From the NCBI RefSeq assembly GCF_023017165.1, contig NZ_JALKBW010000001.1, forward strand, positions 2,604,001-2,668,000: a stretch of DNA of 64,000 nt, given 5' to 3'. Position numbers and translations under genes: made by a program. Position 1 is the first letter of the stretch, and every line of letters starts with the position of its first letter. The notes below the pieces were generated by a model that was given only the letters and a program-made list of their open reading frames with translations, did no database searches and was not told where the DNA came from. Below, piece by piece: positions 18,864 to 31,012 of this stretch. This DNA comes from Gordonia alkaliphila (lineage in GTDB: Bacteria; Actinomycetota; Actinomycetes; Mycobacteriales; Mycobacteriaceae).

Positions 18864-18918
18864 CGGAGTCAGGTGCAGGGCGGCGGAGAGATCTTCGCCG
18901 TACCTGTGACCGTCTCCG
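18864..18918 (+). other. Nested inverted repeat between atpF and atpH
   Basis: Three stacked stems lie in the 102-bp gap: CGGAG/CTCCG (18864-18868, 18914-18918), CAGGT/ACCTG (18870-18874, 18902-18906) and CGGCG/CGCCG (18881-18885, 18896-18900). It could shield the message or tune the ratio of b to delta. Function is not known from sequence. Confidence 0.5.
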
Positions 18919-18950
18919 TCGTGCCATGCCACTAGAAGGAATGTAGGTAG

Positions 18951-19766
18951 ATGTACGCAGCGTCAAGCCGCGAAGCCCTCGAAGGCGCCCGCGTCGAGCT
19001 GGAAGCCGCCCTGCGCGGTGTTCCGAGCGCGGAGGCGGTCACCATCGGTGACGAGTTGCTCTCGTTCGCCCAGACCGTGTCCGACAATCGTGCGCTGCGT
19101 ACTGCTCTGGCCGACTCGGCCACGCCGACCGCCGCCCGCGCCGACGTCGCTCGCGACGTGCTGAAGGGCAAGGTCAGCGAGGTCACGCGTACCACGGTGG
19201 CTTCGGCCGCCGCGCGCCCCTGGTCCAGCGACAGCGATCTGGCTTCCGCTCTGCAGGAGCTCGGTCGCGAGGCCATGCTGGCTTCGGCCAAGGCCGACGG
19301 TCGCCTGGACACGGTCGAGGAAGAGCTGTTCCTGCTCGGCCGGACGGTCAAGGAGAACACCGAACTCGAGCAGGCCCTGTCCGACCGCACGCGGTCGCAG
19401 GCCGATCGCGCCGGACTCCTCGACGGATTGATCGCCGGTAAGGTCGACGACGTGACCCGTCGTCTCGCCGTGCAGGCCGTCACCACCAGCGCCGACGCGC
19501 CCGGCGACGTCATCGACGAGCTCTCCGGGCTCGCCGCCGGCGCCAACGGCCGCAAGGTCGCCTACGTCACCTCCGCCGGCGAACTGTCCGCGCAGCAGCG
19601 GACCGAACTGGCCGACAAGCTGTCGGGCATCTACGGCGCGCCGGTCACCCTGCACGTCGAGATCGACCCCGAGCTTCTCGGTGGCGTCGTGGTCCGCGTG
19701 GGCGACGAACGCATCGACGGAAGTATCGCCGGCAAGCTGGCGGCCCTGCGCCGCAGCCTGCGGTGA
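18951..19766 (+). CDS. atpH: ATP synthase F1 subunit delta
   Basis: 271 residues, the separate delta form found in Rhodococcus-type genera, not the b-delta fusion of Mycobacterium. Delta links the peripheral stalk to the top of F1. The C-terminal OSCP-like part (VTLHVEIDPELLGGVVVRVG, then a basic end) is well conserved; the N-terminal half holds the helical bundle. ATG at 18951 is preceded by AAGGAATGTAGGTAG. Confidence 0.94.
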   Translation: MYAASSREALEGARVELEAALRGVPSAEAVTIGDELLSFAQTVSDNRALRTALADSATPTAARADVARDVLKGKVSEVTRTTVASAAARPWSSDSDLASALQELGREAMLASAKADGRLDTVEEELFLLGRTVKENTELEQALSDRTRSQADRAGLLDGLIAGKVDDVTRRLAVQAVTTSADAPGDVIDELSGLAAGANGRKVAYVTSAGELSAQQRTELADKLSGIYGAPVTLHVEIDPELLGGVVVRVGDERIDGSIAGKLAALRRSLR

Positions 19767-19827
19767 CCACCCAAGCAACAACGATTCCCCAACCCTTTAA
19801 GCAAGCCCAGGAAGAGCAGGCAGGAAT

Positions 19828-21462
<1,635 letters not shown>

Positions 21463-21464
21463 TC

Positions 21465-23902
<2,438 letters not shown>

Positions 23903-23911
23903 TCGCGAACC

Positions 23912-24289
23912 ATGGCTGACAAGACCTTCCGAGTGGACGTCGTCTCGCCCGATCAGGTGCTGTACTCCGGGGATGCGACGTTCCTGCGGGCGCAGACCAC
24001 CGACGGCGAGGTCGGGATCCTGGCCAGCCACGCGCCTCTCTTCTCCGAGCTCGCGCCCGGTGGCTGCGTCGTGGTCACCATGGCCGACGGCAGCAAGCTG
24101 GCGATCGCGGCTCAGGGCGGCTTCCTGAACGTGACCGGTACCGACGCGAAGGTGCTGGCCGAGTCCGCACAGCTCGCGGACGAGATCGATCTGGCGGCCG
24201 AACGCGCTGCTCTCGAGGCGGCAGAGGAGGGGTCGGCAGCGTACCTGCAGGCTCGTTCTCGGATTCGTGCCGTCGAAGCTGTGAGTTAG
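23912..24289 (+). CDS. atpC: ATP synthase F1 subunit epsilon
   Basis: 125 residues. The N-terminal beta-sandwich (FRVDVVSPDQVLYSG) touches the rotor shaft and c-ring; the short C-terminal helical pair (AAERAALEAAEEGS) may regulate hydrolysis. It begins 9 bp after atpD and is the last gene of the operon, followed at 24313 by a strong terminator. Confidence 0.95.
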   Translation: MADKTFRVDVVSPDQVLYSGDATFLRAQTTDGEVGILASHAPLFSELAPGGCVVVTMADGSKLAIAAQGGFLNVTGTDAKVLAESAQLADEIDLAAERAALEAAEEGSAAYLQARSRIRAVEAVS

Positions 24290-24312
24290 CGACCGAGTCT
24301 GACATGATTCAC

Positions 24313-24355
24313 GTCATCAGCCGTCCCGCCTGGCGGGGCGGCTGGTGACGTTTTC
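24313..24355 (+). terminator. Intrinsic terminator of the ATP synthase operon
   Basis: An 18-bp stem with two G-T type mismatches (24313-24330 with 24334-24351) and a 3-nt loop is followed by TTTT. It is the best intrinsic terminator in the window. Confidence 0.9.
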
Positions 24356-24367
24356 ACTATCTGAAGG

Positions 24368-24826
24368 GTGCACCGAATGCCGTGGTGGGGTTGGTTGGTC
24401 CTGGCGCTGGTCGTCGGTGCGGTGCTGTTGCTGGCCGGTCTGATCTATCGGGTGCGCGAGGTGCGGCGCGCCGGCACCCCGGTGATCCTGCGGGCCCTGC
24501 CCGCCGAGAGCGATCGCGGGTGGCGGCACGGGTCGGTGCACTACACCGAATTCGCCCTGGTCTACTACCGGCTGACGGCGCTGCTGCCCGGGCCGACGGC
24601 GGCCCTGCCGCGGCGGCACGTGGAGCTGCATGGTCGACGTGCCCCGGAGGGCACCGAACTGGAGATCATGGACCCGGACATGGTGGTGCTCGAACTGCAC
24701 GTCACCGGTACCGGTCCCGGTTCCGGCGACTACGAGATCGCCATGTCGCCGATCCTGGTCACGGCGTTCTCGTCCTGGCTGGAATCGCGCCCGCCGCGAC
24801 GGTCTCGCCGCCGCGGCGGGCGCTGA
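24368..24826 (+). CDS. DUF2550 membrane-anchored protein
   Basis: 152 residues: one N-terminal membrane helix (about 5-27, WWGWLVLALVVGAVLLLAG), then a soluble domain with RVREVRRAGTPVILRALP and a C-terminal Arg/Ser-rich tail. It matches the DUF2550 family found after the ATP synthase operon in mycolate actinobacteria (Rv1312 position). Function is unknown. GTG at 24368 or ATG at 24377 could initiate. Confidence 0.8.
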   Translation: MHRMPWWGWLVLALVVGAVLLLAGLIYRVREVRRAGTPVILRALPAESDRGWRHGSVHYTEFALVYYRLTALLPGPTAALPRRHVELHGRRAPEGTELEIMDPDMVVLELHVTGTGPGSGDYEIAMSPILVTAFSSWLESRPPRRSRRRGGR

Positions 24827-24841
24827 TTCGGTAGGAGTCGG

Positions 24842-25432
24842 TCAGCGATTCCGGTTCGCGCCCGGAACCCACTTCACATCGCTGGTGCCGGCGCGGACGT
24901 TCGCCACGCGGCCGAGGATGAACAGCAGATCCGACAGGCGATTCAGGTACTTCGCGGGGAGCACGCCGGTGTCGTCCGGGAAAGCCTCCACGGCGGTCCA
25001 CGCCGCACGCTCGGCGCGCCGGGTGATCACCCGGGCCTGGTGCAGCAGCGCCGACAGCGGCGTGCCGCCGGGCAGGATGAACGAGTCCAGCGGGGTCAGT
25101 TCCGCACCGAAGCTGTCGCACCAGGCCTCGAGCCCGTCGATGTAGCCCTGCTCGATGCGCAGCGGGGGATACTTCGGGTTCTCCACGATCGGCGTCGACA
25201 GGTCGGCGCCCGCGTCGAACAGGTCGTTCTGCACGGTGGCGAGCACCGCGGCGATGTCGGCCGGGACGTCTCCGCCCAGGGTCAGCGCCAGCCCGATGGC
25301 GGCGTTCGCCTCGTCGCAGTCGGCGTAGGCGGCGACGCGCGGGTCGTTCTTGGGGACGCGGGAGAAGTCCGAGAGACCGGTGGTGCCGTCGTCTCCGGTG
25401 CGGGTATAGATCTTCGTCAAGTGGACAGCCAT
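24842..25432 (-). CDS. Cob(I)alamin adenosyltransferase, PduO type
   Basis: 196 residues. The enzyme transfers an adenosyl group from ATP to cob(I)alamin, making coenzyme B12 for enzymes such as methylmalonyl-CoA mutase. The N-terminal ATP loop is YTRTGDDGTTGLSD; later FILPGGTPLSALLHQAR and RAERA with the conserved arginines; LNRLSDLLFILGR completes the helical trimer interface. Start ATG at 25432, rejecting a long upstream frame that runs through murA. It lies at the Rv1314c position, divergent from murA. The B12 link fits the methylmalonyl-CoA epimerase encoded at 42037. Confidence 0.93.
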   Translation of the reverse strand: MAVHLTKIYTRTGDDGTTGLSDFSRVPKNDPRVAAYADCDEANAAIGLALTLGGDVPADIAAVLATVQNDLFDAGADLSTPIVENPKYPPLRIEQGYIDGLEAWCDSFGAELTPLDSFILPGGTPLSALLHQARVITRRAERAAWTAVEAFPDDTGVLPAKYLNRLSDLLFILGRVANVRAGTSDVKWVPGANRNR

Positions 25433-25573
25433 GGGTCGACGGTACGCCAGGCCGTCCCGAGGAGGTGTTCGCGCGTCGGTCACGCGTGCGTCGGTCCCGT
25501 GCTTCCGGGGCGGGAGAGGCGCGTCGGCGTCGTCGATCGGCGGCCTCGGCTCTCGGTGCCCTAAGCTAGCGCC

Positions 25574-26830
25574 GTGAGTGATCGCTATTTGGTGACCGGG
25601 GGAGCCCGCCTTTCCGGCGAGGTGGTTGTGGTCGGTGCAAAGAACAGTGTGCTGAAGCTGATGGCCGCGGCACTGCTGGCGCACGGGCGTACCGTGCTGT
25701 CCAACGTGCCGGTGATCGCCGATGTGCCGTTGATGGCGGAGGTCCTGCGCGGTCTCGGAGCACAGGTGGAGATCGACGGCGACACCGTGCTGATCGATTC
25801 CCCGGAGCTGCCCGACCATCACGCCGACTTCGATGCCGTGAAGCAGTTCCGGGCGTCGGTCTGCGTGCTGGGCCCGCTGATGGCGCGCTGTAAGCGTGCG
25901 GTCGTGGCGCTGCCCGGCGGCGACGCGATCGGCTCGCGGCCGCTGGACATGCACCAGTCGGGTCTGCGGGCGCTCGGCGCGCACAGCACCATCGAGCACG
26001 GCTGCGTGGTGGCGGAGGCGGAGGCGCTGACCGGCGCGGCGATCAGCCTGGAGTTCCCGTCGGTGGGCGCCACCGAGAACATTCTGATGGCGGCGGTGCT
26101 GGCCGAGGGCGTCACCACCATCGACAATGCGGCCCGCGAGCCGGAGATCGTCGATCTATGCACCATGCTGAACCAGATGGGCGCCCGGGTGGAGGGCATC
26201 GGCAGCGGCACCCTCACGGTGACCGGCGTGGCCGAGCTGACCCCCACCACGCATCACGTGGTCGGCGACCGCATCGTGGCCGGCACGTGGGGCATCGCGG
26301 CGGCGATGACGCGCGGCGACGTGACGGTGCTCGGAATCGACCCGGCGCACCTGGCGCTGGTGCTCAAGAAGCTCGAGGATGCGGGCGCCCGGGTGGATCG
26401 ACTGCCGGACGGCTTCCGGGTCCGCCAGGACGACCGGCCGCGCGCGGTGGACACCGCGACCCTGCCGTTCCCGGGCTACCCGACGGACCTGCAGCCGATG
26501 GCGATCGGTCTGGCGACGGTGTCCGAGGGACTGTCGCTGATCACCGAGAACGTCTTCGAGGCGCGCTTCCGCTTCGTCGAGGAGATGGTGCGCCTGGGCG
26601 CCGACGCCCGCACCGACGGTCACCACGCGGTGGTGCGCGGCGTGGAGCAGCTCTCCAGCGCGCCCGTCTGGTCGAGCGACATCCGGGCCGGCGCCGGTCT
26701 GGTGCTGGCCGGGCTGGTGGCCGACGGCGTCACCGAGGTGCACGACATCGAGCACATCGATCGCGGCTACCCGCACTTCGAAGAGCACCTGCGCCGCCTT
26801 GGCGGCGTCATCGAGCGCATCAGCGACTAG
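25574..26830 (+). CDS. murA: UDP-N-acetylglucosamine 1-carboxyvinyltransferase
   Basis: MurA adds enolpyruvate from PEP to UDP-GlcNAc, the first committed step of peptidoglycan synthesis. 418 residues. The substrate-binding start is [19 protein letters not shown]. The position of the catalytic cysteine of E. coli (Cys115) is Asp117, in [10 protein letters not shown], exactly as in M. tuberculosis, where this substitution gives natural fosfomycin resistance. GTG start at 25574. In mycobacteria the rRNA operon follows murA; here the mno module intervenes. Confidence 0.97.
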   Translation: MSDRYLVTGGARLSGEVVVVGAKNSVLKLMAAALLAHGRTVLSNVPVIADVPLMAEVLRGLGAQVEIDGDTVLIDSPELPDHHADFDAVKQFRASVCVLGPLMARCKRAVVALPGGDAIGSRPLDMHQSGLRALGAHSTIEHGCVVAEAEALTGAAISLEFPSVGATENILMAAVLAEGVTTIDNAAREPEIVDLCTMLNQMGARVEGIGSGTLTVTGVAELTPTTHHVVGDRIVAGTWGIAAAMTRGDVTVLGIDPAHLALVLKKLEDAGARVDRLPDGFRVRQDDRPRAVDTATLPFPGYPTDLQPMAIGLATVSEGLSLITENVFEARFRFVEEMVRLGADARTDGHHAVVRGVEQLSSAPVWSSDIRAGAGLVLAGLVADGVTEVHDIEHIDRGYPHFEEHLRRLGGVIERISD

Positions 26831-26847
26831 CTTCTGAGGGCGGTCAC

Positions 26848-26887
26848 CTGTCCGGTCGGACAGGGCCGCCACTGACCGGTGGGACCG
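26848..26887 (+). promoter_or_regulatory. Tandem operator-like sites upstream of mno
   Basis: Site 1, CTGTCCGGTCGGACAG (26848-26863), is an inverted repeat with 7-bp arms. Site 2, CTGACCGGTGGGACCG (26872-26887), is a weaker copy 24 bp on. Two related sequences occur ahead of the mftM-like gene at 35236-35272. LuxR-type response regulators bind such short inverted repeats; MnoR, encoded between the two pairs, is the obvious candidate. Confidence 0.6.
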
Positions 26888-26946
26888 ACCGGCCGCGCAA
26901 GCGGTCAGGGACCCTTGTCGAGGGTGTGACCTGGGCGACAGTCTGG

Positions 26947-26965
26947 GGATGTCACAAAGACATCC
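26947..26965 (+). promoter_or_regulatory. Inverted repeat in the mno leader
   Basis: GGATGTC-ACAAA-GACATCC, 7-bp perfect arms, lies 31-49 bp before the mno start codon, upstream of its AAGGAGA ribosome site. It could be a further operator or an RNA hairpin. Confidence 0.4.
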
Positions 26966-26995
26966 GCCGACGACTGTTCGACAAGGAGACATCCG

Positions 26996-28267
26996 ATGGC
27001 AATCGAGCTGAATCAGATCTGGGACTTCCCGATCAAGGAGTTCCACCCGTTCCCGAAGGCGAAACTCGGGGTCGGTGCGCACGACATGATCGGCGTCGAG
27101 GCCAAGGACCTCGGCATGACTCGCGTGCTGCTGATGACCACCGGTCTGCGCGGCTCGGGAATCATCGACGAGATCAAGGGCAAGATCGAGTGGCAGGGCG
27201 TCGACGTCGTCGTCTTCGACGAGGTGGAGTCCAACCCCAAGGACTACAACTGTATGGACGCGGCGGCGCGCTACCAGTCGGAGAAGTGCGACGGCATCAT
27301 CTCCGTCGGCGGCGGATCCAGCCACGACGCCGCCAAGGGCGCCCGCATGGTGATCGCCCACGACGGCCGCAACATCAACGAATTCGAAGGCTTCTCCAAG
27401 GCCACCAACAAGGAGAACCCGAAGCACATCGCCGTCTCCACCACGGCCGGCACCGGCTCGGAGACCTCGTGGGCGTACGTCATCACCGACACCTCCGACA
27501 TGGAGAACCCGCACAAGTGGGTGGCCTTCGACGACACCTGCCTGGTGGATCTCGCGATCGACGACCCGCTGCTCTACTACTCGTGCCCCGAGCACTTCAC
27601 CGCGTTCTGCGGGTTCGACGTGCTGGCGCACTGCAGTGAGCCCTACGTCTCGCGGCTGGACTTCGCGCCGTCGCTCGGCAATGCCAAGTACGCGATCGAA
27701 CTGATCCGCGACCACCTGCGCACCGCCGTCTACGAGCCGCACAACCTGGAAGCCCGCACCGGCATGATGCACGCGCAGTACATCGCCGCGCAGGCCTTCA
27801 ACTCCGGCGGTCTGGGCCTGGTCCACTCGCTCTCGCACGCGTTCAGCGCGTTCTACGACAGCCACCACGGTCTGAACAACGCGATCGCGCTGCCGCGCGT
27901 GTGGGAGTACAACCTGCCGGCGCGCTACGAACGGTTCGCCGACATCGCCGCGCTGCTGGGCGTGGACACCTCCCGGATGAGCACGGTGCAGGCGGCCGAC
28001 GCCGCGGTGGAAGAAGCCATCCGCATCTCCAAGGATCTCGGTATTCCGGACAACTTCGGTCAGCTGAACGTCAACAGCTACGAGAAGAACCGGATGAACA
28101 CCGGCAAGTACGCGGGCAAGGGCGACGGCGTCGACACCTCGGAGGCCCAGATCCGGGCCATCTCCGAGCACATGATGGGTGACTGGTGCACGCCCGGTAA
28201 TCCGCGCACCTGCACCGTCGAGTCGATGATTCCGATGGTCCGCCACGCAATGGTCGACAGCTACTGA
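26996..28267 (+). CDS. mno: NDMA-dependent methanol dehydrogenase (iron-containing alcohol dehydrogenase)
   Basis: 423 residues, group III alcohol dehydrogenase closely resembling the nicotinoprotein methanol:NDMA oxidoreductase of Amycolatopsis and Mycobacterium. It oxidises methanol and other primary alcohols with tightly bound NAD(P); mycofactocin is thought to be the electron carrier in the cell. The nucleotide loop is SVGGGSSHDAAKG near 102. Metal ligands are Asp208 and His212 (DVLAH), His281 (SLSH) and His290/291 (DSHHG). Mno proteins form decamers. RBS AAGGAGA stands 7 bp before the ATG. It heads the module mno-moxR-VWA-adh-mnoS-mnoR. Confidence 0.93.
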   Translation: MAIELNQIWDFPIKEFHPFPKAKLGVGAHDMIGVEAKDLGMTRVLLMTTGLRGSGIIDEIKGKIEWQGVDVVVFDEVESNPKDYNCMDAAARYQSEKCDGIISVGGGSSHDAAKGARMVIAHDGRNINEFEGFSKATNKENPKHIAVSTTAGTGSETSWAYVITDTSDMENPHKWVAFDDTCLVDLAIDDPLLYYSCPEHFTAFCGFDVLAHCSEPYVSRLDFAPSLGNAKYAIELIRDHLRTAVYEPHNLEARTGMMHAQYIAAQAFNSGGLGLVHSLSHAFSAFYDSHHGLNNAIALPRVWEYNLPARYERFADIAALLGVDTSRMSTVQAADAAVEEAIRISKDLGIPDNFGQLNVNSYEKNRMNTGKYAGKGDGVDTSEAQIRAISEHMMGDWCTPGNPRTCTVESMIPMVRHAMVDSY

Positions 28268-28290
28268 CCGACCTGGCCGCGCAGGTGCGG

Positions 28291-28329
28291 ACCGCCGATC
28301 CCGCATTCCCCCGACGCGGGGTCGGCGGT
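28291..28329 (+). terminator. Hairpin between mno and the MoxR gene
   Basis: A 14-bp stem with a single mismatch (28291-28304 with 28316-28329) and an 11-nt loop begins 24 nt after the mno stop. There is no U-tract. It may end or attenuate transcription, lowering the MoxR/VWA genes relative to mno. Confidence 0.6.
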
Positions 28330-28379
28330 CTGCTCCCTTCGTTCGACCCGATCACCGAGGACACACCACACCGAGGGAC

Positions 28380-29420
28380 ATGATGACCGACACCGAATTC
28401 GCCACCGCCACAGCACTGTCCGCGGCACTCGCCGAGCAGGGCTATCTGATTCCCGACGACCTCGCGGTGGTGGTGCACCTGGCCACGGTGCTCGACCGGC
28501 CGCTACTCCTCGAAGGCCCGGCCGGTGTCGGTAAGACCGAACTGGCCAAGGCACTCGCCGCCGCCTCCGGGCGGTCACTGATCCGCCTGCAGTGCTACGA
28601 GGGGCTCGACGACTCCCGCGCCCTCTACGAGTGGGACTACGCCCGTCAGCTGCTGCACGTCCAGATGCTGCGCGACCGGATCAGCGCGGAGCTCGCCGCC
28701 TACGACTCGCTCGCCGAGGCCAGTGCGGCCCTCGCGCAGACCGAGGTGGGCGTCTACAGCGAAGACTTCCTGGTGCCGCGACCGCTGATGGCGGCGATCA
28801 TCGCCGAGACGCCGACCGTGCTGCTGGTCGACGAAGTGGACCGCACCGACGAGGCGATGGAAGCGGTGATGCTGGAGGTGCTCGCCGAACGGCAGGTCAC
28901 CGTGCCCGAACTGGGGACCTTCACCGCGCGCTCGGCGCCGTGGGTGATCCTCACCTCCAACGACACCCGCGAGCTGTCGCCGGCGCTCAAACGCCGCTGC
29001 CTGCACTTCCAGGTGGACTATCCGGACGCCGAACGGGAACGCCGCATCGTCGCGGTGCGGGCCCCCGAGGTGGAGGAGTCGGTGGTGGCCGACGTCGTTG
29101 ATCTGGCCCGGCGGTTGCGCGAGCTGCCGCTGCGTAAGAGCCCGTCGATCGCCGAGGTGATCGACGCGGCCCGCGCCGCGTCGCGCCTGGCCGACGTGGG
29201 TGACACGTCGACCGGCGAGCGCATCGGCGGCCAGGATCCGGCGTTGCTGTCGTTGTTGGTGAAGTTCGGCACCGATCTGGACCACGTCCGGCGCGTGCTG
29301 GCCGTCGACGCCGCCGAGCAGAACCGGATCGCGGTGGGGGTGGACGGGAGCAGCCCCGGCGGCACCGTCACCGAGCGCGCCTTCGGCGCCGGCCGCGCAC
29401 GCAGCTCCGCGCGGAGCTGA
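28380..29420 (+). CDS. MoxR-family AAA+ ATPase
   Basis: 346 residues. Walker A is LEGPAGVGKTELAKA near 43, Walker B is VLLVDEVDRTDEA near 144, sensor 1 is VILTSND, and KRRCLHFQVDYPD holds the arginine finger. Members of this CoxD/MoxR class pair with a VWA protein and act as chaperones that mature or insert metal into a client enzyme, for example carbon monoxide dehydrogenase. The VWA partner starts 1 bp downstream, and the likely clients here are the two iron alcohol dehydrogenases on either side; that assignment is inference. Confidence 0.9.
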   Translation: MMTDTEFATATALSAALAEQGYLIPDDLAVVVHLATVLDRPLLLEGPAGVGKTELAKALAAASGRSLIRLQCYEGLDDSRALYEWDYARQLLHVQMLRDRISAELAAYDSLAEASAALAQTEVGVYSEDFLVPRPLMAAIIAETPTVLLVDEVDRTDEAMEAVMLEVLAERQVTVPELGTFTARSAPWVILTSNDTRELSPALKRRCLHFQVDYPDAERERRIVAVRAPEVEESVVADVVDLARRLRELPLRKSPSIAEVIDAARAASRLADVGDTSTGERIGGQDPALLSLLVKFGTDLDHVRRVLAVDAAEQNRIAVGVDGSSPGGTVTERAFGAGRARSSARS

Positions 29421-29421
29421 C

Positions 29422-30954
29422 ATGCTCGCCGCGCACGACGTGCAGACGGGGCCGGACCGGCTCCTGGTGCGGTTGGCGGTGGAGTTCGGCCGGGTGCTCC
29501 GGCTGTTCTCGGTGCAGGCCAGCCCCGCCGAGGTGATCGAGATCTGCCGGGTGCTCGACCTGGTCGGCGGCGCCGATCTGGAGCAGCTGCGCACCGCGTT
29601 GCGCGCGGTCACCGTGAAGTACGGCTACGAGCGCGACGGTTTCGAGGAGGCCTTCGCCCTGTTCTTCCTCGGCCACCACGCCGACGCGGAGGACGACGAG
29701 TTGCCGCGGGTCCGCGGCCTGCTGTCGGGCCTGCCCGACGACATCGACTGGGACGAGGAGTTCAGCGGCGGCGGCCGGATGATCGGCGCCGACGAGCACA
29801 CCGTCGAGATCGGCGACCTGATGGCCGACGATCCGGACGCCCGCGAACGGAACGCGCAGAGCGCCCACCGCGAGGAGAACGACTTCTCGGTCTCCGGCGG
29901 CGCCGAGCAACTCCAGGTGGACACCGAGAACTCCAGTGTCTCCGGCGGCGTCACCTACACCGTGGAAGTAGAGCACGCGGACGCCTCCCAGGTCGGGGAG
30001 CTGACCGCGGCCGCCACGCGGGTGGAGGGCACCACGCTGAACCTCGCCGACGCGGCGGCGCTGCTGCGTGCCCTGGACGCGAGCGACGGCCGGCACGCCT
30101 ACGGCGTGGACGGTGCGGCCGGACTCGACGCCGCGGCGATCGCCGAACTCGAGGAGGCGCTCACCCGCTTCGTGGAAGCTCTCACCGACCGGTTGGCCGG
30201 TGCCGCGGTGCTGAGCACCGTCGACGATCCGCCCACCCGCGTCCACCGCGACCAGGCCGACATCGACCGCGCCTGCCATCGACTGGTGCAGCGCATGCGC
30301 GGCGCCCCGCGCCGGGTCAGCCGGCTCACCACCGCCGGTCGCCTCGACTTCCGGCGCACCATGCGGGCGGCGGTCGCCACCGACGGGGTGCCGCTGGAGC
30401 TGTGGCGGCGCCGCACCACTCCCGGTCCGGTGCGGCTGCTGGTCCTGGTCGACGTCTCGATCTCGGTCCGCCCGGTGACCGGCTTCATCCTGCGGCTGGC
30501 GCAGACCCTGCACAAATTCGGGGACCGGTGCGAGGTGGTCGCCTTCGTCGACCGCCCGGTCCGGGTGACACCGGCCCTGCGCAGCGCCTCGCCCGACGGC
30601 GCGCTGGCGGCCGTACTGGCGGCCGACGGTCTGGATCTCTCGGCGACCAGCGACTACGGGCGGATGTGGCACGAGCTGCTCGACGAGTACGGCGACCTGA
30701 TCACCTCGCGGACCAGCGTGCTGGTGGTCGGCGACGCGCGGCACAACGCCTTCGATCCGCGGACGGACCTGTTCGACGAAGTAGCCCGCCGCGCCTACCG
30801 CGTCGCGTGGCTGACACCGGAACCGGAACGCTATTGGTCCCAGACCGGGTGTGCGTTGGGCGATTACGCGGAACAATGTGCGGCAGTGGTGAGTGCACGC
30901 GACGGGGCCGAGGTCCTGGAGCGCTGCGACGAACTCGGGGCCGCGCTGCGATGA
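29422..30954 (+). CDS. VWA-domain protein, CoxE-like partner of the MoxR ATPase
   Basis: 510 residues. The first 120 residues are helical. A long acidic, Ser/Gly-rich linker follows (about 120-260). The C-terminal half is a von Willebrand A domain with the metal-ion-dependent adhesion motif DVSISV near residue 344 and later VLVVGDARHN. CoxE-type proteins work with MoxR ATPases in enzyme maturation. It starts 1 bp after moxR, so the two are almost certainly made in equal amounts. The odd feature is the long acidic linker; the rest is ordinary for the family. Confidence 0.88.
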   Translation: MLAAHDVQTGPDRLLVRLAVEFGRVLRLFSVQASPAEVIEICRVLDLVGGADLEQLRTALRAVTVKYGYERDGFEEAFALFFLGHHADAEDDELPRVRGLLSGLPDDIDWDEEFSGGGRMIGADEHTVEIGDLMADDPDARERNAQSAHREENDFSVSGGAEQLQVDTENSSVSGGVTYTVEVEHADASQVGELTAAATRVEGTTLNLADAAALLRALDASDGRHAYGVDGAAGLDAAAIAELEEALTRFVEALTDRLAGAAVLSTVDDPPTRVHRDQADIDRACHRLVQRMRGAPRRVSRLTTAGRLDFRRTMRAAVATDGVPLELWRRRTTPGPVRLLVLVDVSISVRPVTGFILRLAQTLHKFGDRCEVVAFVDRPVRVTPALRSASPDGALAAVLAADGLDLSATSDYGRMWHELLDEYGDLITSRTSVLVVGDARHNAFDPRTDLFDEVARRAYRVAWLTPEPERYWSQTGCALGDYAEQCAAVVSARDGAEVLERCDELGAALR

Positions 30955-31012
30955 GACTTCGGCGGCCCCGGCGGTGAACGCTCGGGGACCAGCGCACAGG
31001 AGGTGCACGTCG

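Noticed and set aside
28265..28280. Third MnoR-like site after mno (CTGACCGACCTGGCCG)
   Set aside because: Only 11 of 16 positions match, it begins at the mno stop codon and no paired copy is present.
26156..28306. A 716-codon leftward frame across murA and mno
   Set aside because: It crosses two unrelated, well-supported genes on the other strand and has no ribosome site or domain.
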